This document shows positions 40,647 to 50,187 of a DNA stretch of 50,254 nt, piece by piece. Numbering within the stretch: the first letter of the stretch is position 1; the number at the start of each line of letters is the position of its first letter. Source of the stretch: Planctomycetota bacterium (GTDB taxonomy: Bacteria > Planctomycetota > UBA1135 > GCA-002686595); the NCBI GenBank assembly GCA_016872795.1, contig VGYZ01000024.1, positions 1-50,254 on the forward strand, written 5' to 3'. Below the pieces are notes generated by a model. That model was given only the letters and a program-made list of their open reading frames with translations, did not search any database and had not been told where the DNA came from. The position numbers and the translations under genes are program-made.

Positions 40647-41210
40647 TCACTTGCCCGGCTCGACCTTGCCTGCTTCGGTCTTGGACTGCGGCTTGCGCAG
40701 CTTGAGCTCGGCGGTTGCCTGATCGAGGGAACGGAAGACCTCTTCACGCTGCTTGCGCGCGCTCTCGAGTTCCTCCTTGGCCTTCTTGAGCTTCTTCGAG
40801 TCGGGTCCTTCGCTCTCGAGCAGGGCGTCGATGCGCTGCTCGAGCGCGAGCAGCTGCTCGTCGGCGCGATCGAACTCGTCGATCAGCTTCTGCATCTTCT
40901 TGACCGTCGACTCGGGCTCTTTCTGGTACGAGCCGCGCAGCACCGCGGTCATCGCGTCCCACAGCTCGACCCGCGAACGCTCGCTCTCGAGCGCCTTGCG
41001 CACGCTGCCATCGGCGCTGCCGAGGAACATGTGCTCGGGATCCTTCTCGTCGAACAGGTTGTGGAAGGGGTGGTCCTTCTCCAGCACATCGACGGGCAGC
41101 TTGACGCAGTGGAACCAGCGCGAGAGCAGGAAGGTGCGCTCGTTGTCGACCTTGCCGCGGCTGAGCAGCGCGTCGTCCGTGCCGTTGCATGTCTTGCACT
41201 CGCGCAGCAC
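40647..41210 (-). CDS. Thioredoxin-like fold protein, readable 3' part of an interrupted gene
   Basis: 187 codons are readable from GTG 41210. However, coding-like sequence in the same frame continues upstream to 41490 (SLPEILRGPTAKSILKLTWE, SREEALAYIAGKDPRPLLVL) without any start codon. The strand-helix PLLVLRECKTCNGTDDALL, with CxxC in ECKTCN, is thioredoxin-like. A helical coiled-coil tail (QKLIDEFDRADEQLLALEQR, KKLKKAKEELESARKQRE) ends in a Lys/Glu-rich stretch. The true start is probably ATG 41579 (next entry), in the same frame but separated by two TGA codons. As written, translation from GTG 41210 would lose the first thioredoxin strands and the signal peptide. Confidence 0.6.
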   Translation of the reverse strand: MLRECKTCNGTDDALLSRGKVDNERTFLLSRWFHCVKLPVDVLEKDHPFHNLFDEKDPEHMFLGSADGSVRKALESERSRVELWDAMTAVLRGSYQKEPESTVKKMQKLIDEFDRADEQLLALEQRIDALLESEGPDSKKLKKAKEELESARKQREEVFRSLDQATAELKLRKPQSKTEAGKVEPGK

Positions 41211-41489
41211 GAGCAGCGGGCGCGGATCCTTGCCGGCGATGTAGGCGAGCGCCTCCTCGCGGCTGAGCGCCCGCTTGGCGGCGGCGGCCTTGGAGCGGCC
41301 GTCGTCTTGGACCTGCGGCGCCTTGTAGGTCGGATACTCCCAAGTGAGCTTGAGGATGCTCTTCGCGGTCGGGCCGCGCAGGATCTCAGGCAGACTGGCA
41401 CCGCCCGAGACGGGACCGGCGCCACTGGGAGGCGGGGGCCCCGCCGGAGGCTGGAAGGACGGGGGCGAACTCGCCCCACCGCGACCCGT

Positions 41490-41579
41490 TCATCACCCCG
41501 GCAGGGCGCTGGCCGGGATCCCGACCGACGCCAAAAACGTCATGGCGAGAGCCAGACGGCGCATACGCTGGAAGTCCAT
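41490..41579 (-). pseudogene. Signal-peptide exon-like 5' fragment ending in TGA TGA
   Basis: ATG 41579 has a good GAGGAG six nt upstream and encodes MDFQRMRRLALAMTFLASVG then IPASALPG, a textbook signal peptide. Two consecutive in-frame TGA codons follow (codons 29 and 30, 41490-41495). The same frame then continues as the thioredoxin-like protein for 281 more codons. Either two nonsense changes, or a pair of compensating one-base errors in the flanking G-runs (an extra G after CCGGGG and one fewer in GTGGGG would read through), separates the two parts. Confidence 0.55.
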
Positions 41580-41782
41580 GGTTTGCTCCTCGGGAGGCGG
41601 CGGGCAGCGGGGCCCGCGCGCGCGCCCTCCAGCCTAGTGCGCAGACGCGGTGTCGGTTCCAGCAAGTTCGGATTTTTCAGGGCGCCCGCGCGCCAGCCTC
41701 GCGTCCCGCGTCGCCCCGGCCCGCTCCGGGGTCGCTCGCGGGGGACATTGTTTTTGGGCTGCGCGGGTTGTTGGGGTGCGGA

Positions 41783-41811
41783 TTGTGAGCGAGAAAAGGC
41801 GTATCTATACT
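41783..41811 (+). promoter_or_regulatory. Sigma-70-type promoter TTGTGA-17-TATACT of the housekeeping cluster
   Basis: TTGTGA at 41783-41788 and TATACT at 41806-41811 have the ideal 17-nt spacing. The sequence between and around is A/T-rich for this genome. The predicted start near 41818 gives a leader of about 40 nt to ATG 41857. Likely drives aro-tpiA and perhaps the whole run to ftsK. The 41580-41782 part holds no gene. Confidence 0.75.
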
Positions 41812-41856
41812 GGCTCGCCCCATTGGGTGATCGCTCCAGCCCGCTCATCCCAGCCC

Positions 41857-42887
<1,031 letters not shown>

Positions 42888-42891
<4 letters not shown>

Positions 42892-43649
42892 AGCGCAAGC
42901 CGTTCCTCGCCGGCAACTGGAAGATGAACCTCGACCGCAAGGGCGCGCTCGAGCTCGCGCGCTCCCTGCGCGACGCGCTCTCCGCGAGCGTGCTCGCCGA
43001 GCGCGATGTCGCGGTCTTCCCGCCCTTCGTCTACCTGGACGAGGTCGTGCGCGCGCTCGCGGGCTCCGGGATCGGGGTCGGCGCCCAGAACCTGTGCGAC
43101 GAGAAGCATGGCGCCTTCACCGGCGAGGTCTCGGCCGAGATGCTCGTCGACATCGGCGCCACCTGCGTGCTCGTCGGCCACAGCGAGCGCCGCCACCTCT
43201 ACGGCGAGGGCGACGAGCTCTGCAACCGCAAGGTCCAGCGCGCCCTCGCGGCCGGGCTGTCGACGGTGCTGTGCGTGGGGGAGCAGCTCGACGAGCGCGA
43301 CTCCAACCGCACCGACCTTGTCATCGGCCGCCAGCTCACGGCGGGACTCAAGGGCCTCTCGGCCGAGCAGCTCGGCCGGGTCACGATCGCTTACGAGCCC
43401 GTCTGGGCCATCGGCACCGGCCGCAACGCCACCCCGGAGCAGGCGGGCGCGGCCCACACGCACCTTCGCGGCGTGCTCGCGGGCCTGTACGACGCGCGGC
43501 TCGCCCAAACCGTGCGCATCCAGTATGGCGGCAGCGTCAAGCCCGATAACATCGCGACCCTGATGGCCGCGCCGGATGTCGACGGCGCGCTCGTCGGGGG
43601 TGCTTCCCTCAAGGTCGATTCCTTCCTCGGGATCGTCCGCTTCCACTAG
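42888..43649 (+). CDS. tpiA: Triosephosphate isomerase
   Basis: 253 residues, full length, from TTG 42888 in a TTGA overlap with the previous stop. Interconverts dihydroxyacetone phosphate and glyceraldehyde 3-phosphate. Active-site Lys is in AGNWKMN at about 8-14, the electrophilic His in VLVGHSERR near 91-99 and the catalytic Glu in IAYEPVWAIGTG near 165-176. Phosphate-binding IQYGGSVKPDN lies near 208 and GALVGGASL near 230. All are intact. The N-terminus begins two residues before the usual RKPFLAGNWKMN, which fixes the TTG start despite its rarity. Confidence 0.95.
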
Positions 43650-43684
43650 AGTCCCTCCGCCCGCCCTCCGCGCGGGCGCAAGCC

Positions 43685-44020
43685 ATGTCGATCCTCACCG
43701 TTCTCTGCTACATCCTCTTCGTCCTCGCGGCGATCGTGTTGATCGTCGTCGTGCTCCTGCAGGAAGGTCGCGGCGGCGGCTTCGGAGAGGCGCTCGGCGT
43801 CCACGGCCGCGAGACCTTCGGCCCCGGCTCGAAGGGCATCAACACCTTCACGGCCTGGACGGCTGCGGTGTTCCTCGGCGCGGCCCTCGTGATCCACTTC
43901 ATGAACAAGACGCCGCATTCCGCGATCGACTCGATCCCGGGCCCGGTGCTGACGCCGGCTCCGCTCGACGCCGGCGCTCCCGCCCCGGCCGACTCGACGG
44001 CTCCGCCTTCCAACCAGTAG
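43685..44020 (+). CDS. secG: SecG, preprotein translocase subunit
   Basis: 111 residues. Two membrane spans, about 4-23 (LTVLCYILFVLAAIVLIVVV) and about 53-72 (FTAWTAAVFLGAALVIHFM), flank the conserved cytoplasmic loop LLQEGRGGGFGEALG near 24-38 and FGPGSKGINTFT, as in SecG. The C-terminal tail is Pro/Ala-rich and variable. SecG binds SecYE and assists protein export. TAGAGT at 43647-43652 overlaps the tpiA end. The tpiA-secG neighbourhood is a widespread bacterial arrangement, supporting the call. pyrE starts four nt after its stop. Confidence 0.9.
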   Translation: MSILTVLCYILFVLAAIVLIVVVLLQEGRGGGFGEALGVHGRETFGPGSKGINTFTAWTAAVFLGAALVIHFMNKTPHSAIDSIPGPVLTPAPLDAGAPAPADSTAPPSNQ

Positions 44021-44024
44021 CGCC

Positions 44025-44624
44025 ATGAACCAGGAACAAGTCCTCGACCTGTTCCGGCGCACCAACGCGATGCTGGAAGGTCACTTCCTGCTCTCGTCCG
44101 GTCGCCACTCGAACCGCTACTTCCAGTGCGCGCTCTTGCTCGCCGATCCGCGCAAGGCGGAGCATCTCGCGCAGGCCGTCGCCGCCAAGCTCACTGTCGC
44201 GCCCGACATCGTGATCGGGCCGGCGATGGGCGCGGTGACATGGGCCCACGAAGTCGCGCGCGCGCTCGGCCTCAGCTCGTACTTCACCGAGCGCGTCAAC
44301 GAGAAGTTCGCCCTGCGGCGCGGGTTCCACCTCGAGCCGGGCCAGCGCGTGCTGGTGGTCGAGGATGTGCTCACCACCGGCGGCAGTTGCCGCGAGGTGT
44401 TCGAGGTCGTGCGCAGCTACGGCGCGGTTCCGATCGGCGTCGCGTCGATCATCAATCGCTCCGGCCTCGCGCAGCCGTTCGAGCAGGACAGCCTGCCGTT
44501 CACATGTCTCGCACAGGTCGATGTGCAGTCCTGGCTGCCCTCGGAGTGCCCGCTGTGCGCGGCCGGCACCCACGGGCCCGCGATCAAGCCCGGCAGCCGC
44601 CCCGGCGCGGTGAAGGCGAGCTAG
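44025..44624 (+). CDS. pyrE: Orotate phosphoribosyltransferase
   Basis: 199 residues. Converts orotate and PRPP to OMP in pyrimidine synthesis. LLSSGRHSNRYFQCALLL is near 23-40 (the S-G-x-H-S-x-x-Y motif), VIGPAMGAVTWAHEVARALG near 66-85, FALRRGFHLEPGQRVLVVEDVLTTGGS near 96-122 with the PRPP loop VLVVEDVLTTGGS, and a C-terminal segment with three cysteines (SECPLCAAG near 176) of unknown role, perhaps a metal site. Reads R-R-G-F where many enzymes have K-x-x-x-K; this is seen in the longer, bacteroidete/planctomycete-type enzymes. Four nt after secG, eight before yicC. Confidence 0.93.
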   Translation: MNQEQVLDLFRRTNAMLEGHFLLSSGRHSNRYFQCALLLADPRKAEHLAQAVAAKLTVAPDIVIGPAMGAVTWAHEVARALGLSSYFTERVNEKFALRRGFHLEPGQRVLVVEDVLTTGGSCREVFEVVRSYGAVPIGVASIINRSGLAQPFEQDSLPFTCLAQVDVQSWLPSECPLCAAGTHGPAIKPGSRPGAVKAS

Positions 44625-44631
44625 CGCGACG

Positions 44632-45507
44632 ATGCGCTCGATGACCGGCTTCGGCTCCGCGAGTCGGAGCGAGAGAGGGCTGGCGCTGCGCGCGGAAGTG
44701 CGCGCGGTGAACCACAAGTTCCTGCAGCTCAAGCTGCGCCTGCCCGACGAACTCGGCGCACTCGAGGCCGAGGTCGAGGCGCGCGTGCGCGAGCGGCTCG
44801 AGCGCGGCGCGGTCAACCTGAACGTGGCGCTCGATTCCGGCGTGGCGCTGGCGCCGATCGAGCTCGACCTCGCGCTCGCGCAGCGCTACCGCGAGCTGCT
44901 CGAGAAGCTCAACGACGAGCTGCGACTCGGCGCCAAGCTCGGCATCGACGACATCGCGCGCCTGCCCGGCGTGTTTCGCAGCGCGCCCGACTCTGCGGCC
45001 GTCGCGGCGGCGCGCTCCGTGCTGTTCGCCGTCGTCGACGCGGCGCTCGATGCACTCGGCGAGATGCGCGAGCGCGAGGGTGCGGTTCTTTCTCGCGACC
45101 TCGGGCTGCGCGGCGCGACCATCGCCGCGATCGTCGAGCGCATTCGCACGCGCATGCCACTCGTCGTGCGCGCGCACCAGGAGAACCTCCAGCGGCGCGT
45201 GGCCGAGCTGCTCGGCCCCGGCACGGCGCTCGCGCCCGCGGACCTCGCGCGCGAGATCGCGCTGATCGCCGACCGGCTCGATGTGACCGAAGAGCTCACG
45301 CGCCTCGCCAGCCACTTGGGCCAGCTGCAGGCCCTGTGCGCCAAGCGCACGCCCGTCGGTCGGCAGCTCGACTTCCTCGTGCAGGAGTTCCTGCGCGAAG
45401 CGAACACGATCGGCTCCAAGTGCAACGATGCCGAGGTCGCGCACGCGGTGGTGGAGCTCAAGACCGAGATCGAGCGCCTGCGCGAGCAGGTGCAGAATGT
45501 GGAGTAG
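44632..45507 (+). CDS. YicC family protein (endoribonuclease-like)
   Basis: 291 residues. The N-terminus MRSMTGFGSASRSERGLALRAEVRAVNHKFL is the invariant YicC_N start (M-T-G-x-G, E-x-R-x-V-N-x-x), cited here in two parts. RLPGVFRS lies near 107. The C-terminal DUF1732 ends with GRQLDFLVQEFLREANTIGS near 245-264 and NDAEVAHAVVELKTEIERLREQ. Relatives from E. coli and Bacillus (YicC/YloC) cleave RNA and affect stress survival. The gene next to gmk is the standard genomic neighbour, confirming identity. Confidence 0.93.
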   Translation: MRSMTGFGSASRSERGLALRAEVRAVNHKFLQLKLRLPDELGALEAEVEARVRERLERGAVNLNVALDSGVALAPIELDLALAQRYRELLEKLNDELRLGAKLGIDDIARLPGVFRSAPDSAAVAAARSVLFAVVDAALDALGEMREREGAVLSRDLGLRGATIAAIVERIRTRMPLVVRAHQENLQRRVAELLGPGTALAPADLAREIALIADRLDVTEELTRLASHLGQLQALCAKRTPVGRQLDFLVQEFLREANTIGSKCNDAEVAHAVVELKTEIERLREQVQNVE

Positions 45508-45510
45508 GCC

Positions 45511-46083
45511 GTGCCGAGCCGCGAAGCGCCGACGCGCAAGGGCCAGATGGTGGTGATGAGCGGGCCGTCGGGCGCCGGCAAGAGCACGCTCTGCCGCCGC
45601 CTGCTCGAGGACCCGCGCGTGCACTTCTCCATCTCCGCCACGACGCGCGCCATGCGCAAGGGCGAGGTCGACGGCCGCGACTACCACTTCATCAACCCCG
45701 AGCAGTTTCGTCAGCTGATCCGCGAGGGCGCCTTCATCGAGCACGCGGAAGTGCACGGCAACCTCTACGGCACGCTGCGCAAGCCGATGGAGGAAGCGCT
45801 CGCCCGCGGCGAGGTGTTCCTGCTCGAGATCGATGTGCAGGGCGCCAACCAGCTCAAGGCTCTCGGCGAACCCGGCCTGTATGTGTTCGTGGCCCCGCCG
45901 GACTTCGAGACCCTGCGCCGGCGCCTCGTCGGCCGCGGGACCGACGCGCCGGAAATCGTCGAGCGCCGCCTCAAGAAGGCCGAGGACGAGTACCGCGAGC
46001 GCGTGAAGTACGATCATATCGTGATCAACGACGAGATCGAGCGCGCCCTGCGCCAGATCCGCTCGTTGATCGGGCTCGAGTGA
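45511..46083 (+). CDS. gmk: Guanylate kinase
   Basis: 190 residues from GTG 45511, three nt after yicC. Phosphorylates GMP to GDP. P-loop VVMSGPSGAGKSTL is near 14-27; the GMP-binding region is SATTRAMRKGEVDGRDYHFI near 43-62 and IEHAEVHGNLYGT near 77-89, LLEIDVQGANQL near 107 and IFVAPP-like VFVAPPDFETLRRRL near 127; the lid is RGTDAPEIVERRLKKA. All catalytic residues are present. The C-terminus is short. A 37-bp gap with AAGGAGA precedes the next gene. No rpoZ follows, unlike the common gmk-rpoZ order. Confidence 0.94.
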   Translation: MPSREAPTRKGQMVVMSGPSGAGKSTLCRRLLEDPRVHFSISATTRAMRKGEVDGRDYHFINPEQFRQLIREGAFIEHAEVHGNLYGTLRKPMEEALARGEVFLLEIDVQGANQLKALGEPGLYVFVAPPDFETLRRRLVGRGTDAPEIVERRLKKAEDEYRERVKYDHIVINDEIERALRQIRSLIGLE

Positions 46084-46120
46084 GCGCCGACCCAGCCGCA
46101 TCAAGGAGAGCACCCCGACC

Positions 46121-46666
46121 ATGGCCCGCATCCTGCTCGTCGCCGGCGCCTCGGTGGCCGTCTACAAGGCCTGCGACCTCGCCAGCAAGCTGGCGCAGGC
46201 CGGTCACGAGGTGCGCTGCGTCCTGACGCCCCGGGCGGCGACGCTCGTTCATCCCCAGCTGTTCGAGGCCGTCACCGGAGAGCGCGCGGCGGTCGACGAA
46301 TTCGGGCCCGAGCGCCGCGGCGCCATGGACCACATCGAGCTCGCCACCTGGGCCGAGCTGCTGCTCGTCGCCCCCGCGAGCGCCGGGCTGCTCTCGCGCC
46401 TCGCGCTCGGTCTGGCCGACGACCTCGCGAGCACGGTCGCGCTGGCGCTGCCCGCCGGCCGGCCGCGCCTCGTGGCCCCGGCCATGAACCCGCACATGCT
46501 CTGCTCGCCGCCGATCGCGCGGAACCTCGCCACCCTGCGCGGCGACGGCTGGCAGGTGCTCGAGCCCGACAGCGGCCACATGGCCTGCGGCGTCGACGGC
46601 AAGGGACGCCTGAGGGAGCCCGCGGAGCTCGTCGCCGCCGTCGCCGCGGCCCTCGCGCGCCGATGA
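46121..46666 (+). CDS. coaC: Phosphopantothenoylcysteine decarboxylase (flavoprotein; CoaC part)
   Basis: 181 residues from ATG 46121. FMN-dependent decarboxylation step of CoA synthesis. ILLVAGASVAVYKACDLASKL near 4-24 is the HFCD start, HIELATWAELLLVAPASAGLLSRLA near 69-93 contains the active His near 69, APAMNPHMLCSPP near 123 is the P-x-M-N-x-x-M motif, and GHMACGVDGKGRLREPAEL near 152 has the substrate-clamp Cys in A-C-G. The domain stops where the usual bifunctional Dfp would continue into CoaB; here CoaB is a separate gene overlapped as ATGA. Good ribosome-binding site AAGGAG. Confidence 0.9.
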   Translation: MARILLVAGASVAVYKACDLASKLAQAGHEVRCVLTPRAATLVHPQLFEAVTGERAAVDEFGPERRGAMDHIELATWAELLLVAPASAGLLSRLALGLADDLASTVALALPAGRPRLVAPAMNPHMLCSPPIARNLATLRGDGWQVLEPDSGHMACGVDGKGRLREPAELVAAVAAALARR

Positions 46667-47319
46667 GCCCGCGCCGCCCCTTGAGGATCCTCGTCAGCGC
46701 CGGTCCGACCCGGGAGTGGCTCGACCCGGTGCGCTACCTGTCGAACGCCTCGAGCGGGAAGATGGGCTTTTCCATCGCCGCCGAGGCGGCGCGGCGGGGC
46801 TGCTCGGTGACCCTCGTCGCCGGTCCGGTGGCCCTGGAGACGCCCGCGGGGGTGCGACGGATCGATGTCGAGAGCGCGCGCGAGATGCTGGCCGTCCTGC
46901 GGCGCGAGTTCCGCGGCGCCGAGGTGCTGTTCATGGCGGCGGCGGTGGCCGACTGGCGAGCGGCACGGCGGCTGGGCGGCAAGTGGCGCGCCAAGGACGG
47001 CGGGGCGGCGCGCGCGCGGCTCGAGCTGGTGCGCAATCCCGATGTGGTCGCGACCCTCGCGCGCCGCAAGGGAGCGCGCCGGGTGGTGGCGTTCGCGCTC
47101 GAAACGGGCTGTGGACTGCGCCGGGCGCTGGGGAAACTTGCCCGCAAGAACGCGGACTTCATCGTGCTGAACGACGCTTCGGTCTTGAATAGCGAGCGCG
47201 CGACCGTGACGATCCTCGGGCAGGACGGGTCCGTGCAGCGCGTCGAGCGCCGCACGAAGCGCGCTGTCGCCGCCGTGTTGGTCGATCTCGTCGACCCGCC
47301 GCGCGAGCGACATCGCTAG
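46663..47319 (+). CDS. coaB: Phosphopantothenate-cysteine ligase (CoaB part)
   Basis: 218 residues from ATG 46663, overlapping coaC's stop. Uses CTP to couple 4'-phosphopantothenate to cysteine. Motifs: ILVSAGPTREWLDPVRYLSN near 9-28, SSGKMGFSIAAEAARRG near 30-46, FMAAAVADWR near 88-97 (A-A-V-A/S-D), then the K-x-K-rich signature, here less regular (KWRAKDGGAARARLELVRNPDV). VVAFALETG is near 144, FIVLNDASVLNSERATVTIL near 165-184. The pair coaC/coaB is normally one fused gene; the split is likely ancestral or lineage-specific since both halves have intact motifs and proper starts. Confidence 0.9.
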   Translation: MSPRRPLRILVSAGPTREWLDPVRYLSNASSGKMGFSIAAEAARRGCSVTLVAGPVALETPAGVRRIDVESAREMLAVLRREFRGAEVLFMAAAVADWRAARRLGGKWRAKDGGAARARLELVRNPDVVATLARRKGARRVVAFALETGCGLRRALGKLARKNADFIVLNDASVLNSERATVTILGQDGSVQRVERRTKRAVAAVLVDLVDPPRERHR

Positions 47320-47353
47320 GAACGCGCAAGTTCTTGCGCGCGCTCCCGTCTCG

Positions 47354-50185
47354 GTGTCCATGGCGAGGGGTGTGCGGGTGGCGCGGAAAGATCCGGCAAG
47401 GTCGAAGCAAGCGAGCGGGATGTTCGCGCGCGCGAGCGCGTGGGCCCGCGGTCTGTTCGGTTCGGACGCGAGCGCGGCGAGCGCGCCCGACGAGTCGCCC
47501 GCCGCGCGCAAGGGCAAGCAGGAGCGCGAACTCACCAGCGCCGAGGAGCGCACCACCGCCGCGCACATCCAAGAGATCAAGGGACTGCTCTTGATCGCGC
47601 TGTCCCTGTGGCTCGGCGTGTCGATGGTGAGCTTCTACGCGCCGCCGGGCGATCCGCTCGCCAAGGGCTACAACTGGGGCGGACTCGTCGGCTACTACTA
47701 CGCCAAGGGCGCGTTTGCGGCCGCCGGCAATGCGGGCGCGTTCCTGTGCGTGCTCGGCTGCGCGTGGGGCGCGGTGCTCGTCGCGCGCAAGGAAGTCAAG
47801 CTCGCCGCGCTGCGCCTCGTCGCCGGCCTGTGCTTCGTGCTCGCCTTCGCGTGCATCATCCAGCTCGCGGTCGATCCCGAGGGCGCGCTGGAGCCGACGG
47901 CGCGCTCGCCCTACGGCCCCGGCGGCTGGCTCGCGTTCCGCCTGACGCCGGTGCTGGTCGAGAAGTTCGGCTACGGCGGCCTGTGGATCCTCTTGCCGGT
48001 GCTCGCCGCGGTGTCGTTCATGCTCGCCACCGAGATGGCGTTCTATCCGGCGCTCGCGGCCTTCGGTGAGTGGGCGCGCAAGCGCCGCGAAGAGCGCGGC
48101 GAGTCGCTCCTTCGCTCGGTGTCCCTGTGGATGGGTCGGCTCGTGCTCGGCCTGTGGGACTTCGTGCGCGGCAACGACATCGGCGCCACGGCGGACGCGT
48201 TGGTTTCGGCCGAAGTTGGCGCGAACAGCGCGAGCGCGGTCGCAACGCCCGAGGCCACGACGGACAAGCCCGCGCGCTCGCGACGCCAGCACCCGCTCGA
48301 CGAGGACAACATCGTCGACGACGACGAGGACATCGGCGTGCACATGCTCGAGCCCGTGCCGGCACCGCTCCCAGCGAGCCCCACCGAGCGCCTCGGCGAC
48401 AGCGAGGACGGCGACATCGGCTCCGAGGGACCGGAGGGGGGATTGGTACTCCCGCCGCCCGACGACGAGTCGGTCGTGCTGCCCTCCGTCGACGAGGCCG
48501 AGCTCGCCGAAAAGCGCCGGCGTTTCGCGGAGAAGCTCGCGGAACGCGCCAAGCCCAAGGAAGTCGAGAAGCAGCGCTCGCTCGACTTCGAGCTGCCGAC
48601 CAGCGGCGTCGACAACTGGACCTACCCGCCGCTGTCGCTGCTGATCGCCTCCGAGGCGCAGAGCGCCGCGAGCAGGGACGGGCTGGAGGCTCAGGCGCGT
48701 GCGCTCGAGGCCGTGCTGCGCTCGTACAAGGTCGATGCGGCGGTGGTCGAGGCCAAGGTCGGCCCGACCGTCGTGCTGTTCGAACTCGAAGTCGCCTCGG
48801 GCACGCGCCTCAACAAGATCACCGGCCTGCAGCAGGAGATCGCGGGCGCGCTCAAGGCCACATCGGTGCGCGTGATCGCGCCGATCCCGGGCAAGTCGGT
48901 GGTCGGCGTCGAGGTGCCGAGCCCCGCGCGCCGCACGGTGCGCATCTCCGAGATCGTTCGCGAAGAGGCCTACGACAGCAAGAACTACGGACTGCCGCTG
49001 TTCCTCGGCGTCGACACCGAAGGCGCGCCCGTGGTCGAGGACCTCGCGCGCATGCCGCACCTGCTCGTCGCCGGCACGACCGGCTCGGGCAAGTCGGTGT
49101 GCATCAACACGATCCTCGCGAGCTTCCTGCTCACGCGTTCCCCGCAGGAGGTGAAGCTGATCCTGATCGACCCCAAGCAGGTCGAGCTCGAGATGTTCTC
49201 GCGCATCCCGCACCTCATGGGCCCGACGGTGACGGACATGAAGCGCGCGACGATGGTCCTGAACTGGATCGTCGAGAAGATGGAGGCGCGCTACGAGCTC
49301 TTCAAGCACGCCAAGGTCAAGAACATCAAGGCCTACAACTCGCTCAGCGAGGCCGAGTTGCGCGAGCGCATGGGCGAGCACTTCGAAGAGGATCGCACGC
49401 CGCGCAAGTCGCACTACATCGTCATCGTGATCGACGAGTTCGCCGACCTGATGATGATCGCCAAGAAGGAAGCCGAGCGGACGGTCATGCGCCTCGCGCA
49501 GAAGTCGCGCGCCGTCGGCATCCACCTGATCCTCGCCACCCAGCGCCCCTCGACCGATGTCATCACGGGCGTGATGAAGGCCAACCTGCCGTGCCGCGTC
49601 GCCTTCAAGGTCACCAACGGCGTCGACAGCCGCGTGATCGTCGACACGCAGGGCGCGGAGAAGCTGCTCGGCAACGGCGACATGCTCTACACGCCCCCGG
49701 GTACCTCGGGCGTCAAGCGCGTGCAGGGCGTCTATGTGGACGACAGCGAGCTCGAGAAGATCGTCTCGTTCGTGACCAAGGACTCGGTGCAGACCTACTC
49801 GCAGGAGCTCGTGCAGCTCACCACGGGCGAGGGCAAGAACCTCGCCGACTTGATGAGCCCGCGCGCAGGCGAGGACGACGAGGACGACGAGGGCGGGAGC
49901 AGCACGCGCGGCGGCGGCATCGAGGACGCGCTCGACGATCCCGACTGGGACAGGGCCGTGCGCGTGGTGCTCAAGACCAAGCGCGGCTCGGCGAGCCTGC
50001 TCCAGCGCGCGCTGGGCGTCGGCTACACGCGCGCCTCGCGCCTGCTCGACCTGATGTCCGAATATGGCATCGTCAGCGACCACAAGGGCAGCAAGGCACG
50101 CGAAGTGCTGATGACCCTCGAGCAGTGGGAAGAGCAGCACGGCAAGGATCCCCACGACCTCGGGGACCCGGCCGAGCACGGCTAG
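47354..50185 (+). CDS. ftsK: FtsK/SpoIIIE DNA translocase
   Basis: 943 residues from GTG 47354 (ATG 47360 is equally possible). Moves DNA through the division septum and resolves chromosome dimers. Four membrane segments lie in about 75-245 (GLLLIALSLWLGVSMVSFYA, AGAFLCVLGCAWGAVLVA, VAGLCFVLAFACIIQLAV, LWILLPVLAAVSFMLA). An acidic linker covers about 300-420. The alpha/beta motor starts near 440, with Walker A AGTTGSGKSVCIN near 573-585 and Walker B VIVIDEFADLMM near 695. The gamma winged helix is at about 865-930 (GSASLLQRALGVGYTRASRLLDLM), which recognises polar KOPS-type sequences. Ends at TAG 50183-50185, directly before a tandem repeat. Confidence 0.94.
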   Translation: MSMARGVRVARKDPARSKQASGMFARASAWARGLFGSDASAASAPDESPAARKGKQERELTSAEERTTAAHIQEIKGLLLIALSLWLGVSMVSFYAPPGDPLAKGYNWGGLVGYYYAKGAFAAAGNAGAFLCVLGCAWGAVLVARKEVKLAALRLVAGLCFVLAFACIIQLAVDPEGALEPTARSPYGPGGWLAFRLTPVLVEKFGYGGLWILLPVLAAVSFMLATEMAFYPALAAFGEWARKRREERGESLLRSVSLWMGRLVLGLWDFVRGNDIGATADALVSAEVGANSASAVATPEATTDKPARSRRQHPLDEDNIVDDDEDIGVHMLEPVPAPLPASPTERLGDSEDGDIGSEGPEGGLVLPPPDDESVVLPSVDEAELAEKRRRFAEKLAERAKPKEVEKQRSLDFELPTSGVDNWTYPPLSLLIASEAQSAASRDGLEAQARALEAVLRSYKVDAAVVEAKVGPTVVLFELEVASGTRLNKITGLQQEIAGALKATSVRVIAPIPGKSVVGVEVPSPARRTVRISEIVREEAYDSKNYGLPLFLGVDTEGAPVVEDLARMPHLLVAGTTGSGKSVCINTILASFLLTRSPQEVKLILIDPKQVELEMFSRIPHLMGPTVTDMKRATMVLNWIVEKMEARYELFKHAKVKNIKAYNSLSEAELRERMGEHFEEDRTPRKSHYIVIVIDEFADLMMIAKKEAERTVMRLAQKSRAVGIHLILATQRPSTDVITGVMKANLPCRVAFKVTNGVDSRVIVDTQGAEKLLGNGDMLYTPPGTSGVKRVQGVYVDDSELEKIVSFVTKDSVQTYSQELVQLTTGEGKNLADLMSPRAGEDDEDDEGGSSTRGGGIEDALDDPDWDRAVRVVLKTKRGSASLLQRALGVGYTRASRLLDLMSEYGIVSDHKGSKAREVLMTLEQWEEQHGKDPHDLGDPAEHG

Positions 50186-50187
50186 CT

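Noticed and set aside
41490-41495. TGA TGA as selenocysteine or stop-codon recoding
   Set aside because: TGA is used as an ordinary stop throughout the window, including in all NTGA overlaps. No SECIS-like hairpin is evident, and the codons lie at a signal-peptide junction where selenocysteine makes little sense.
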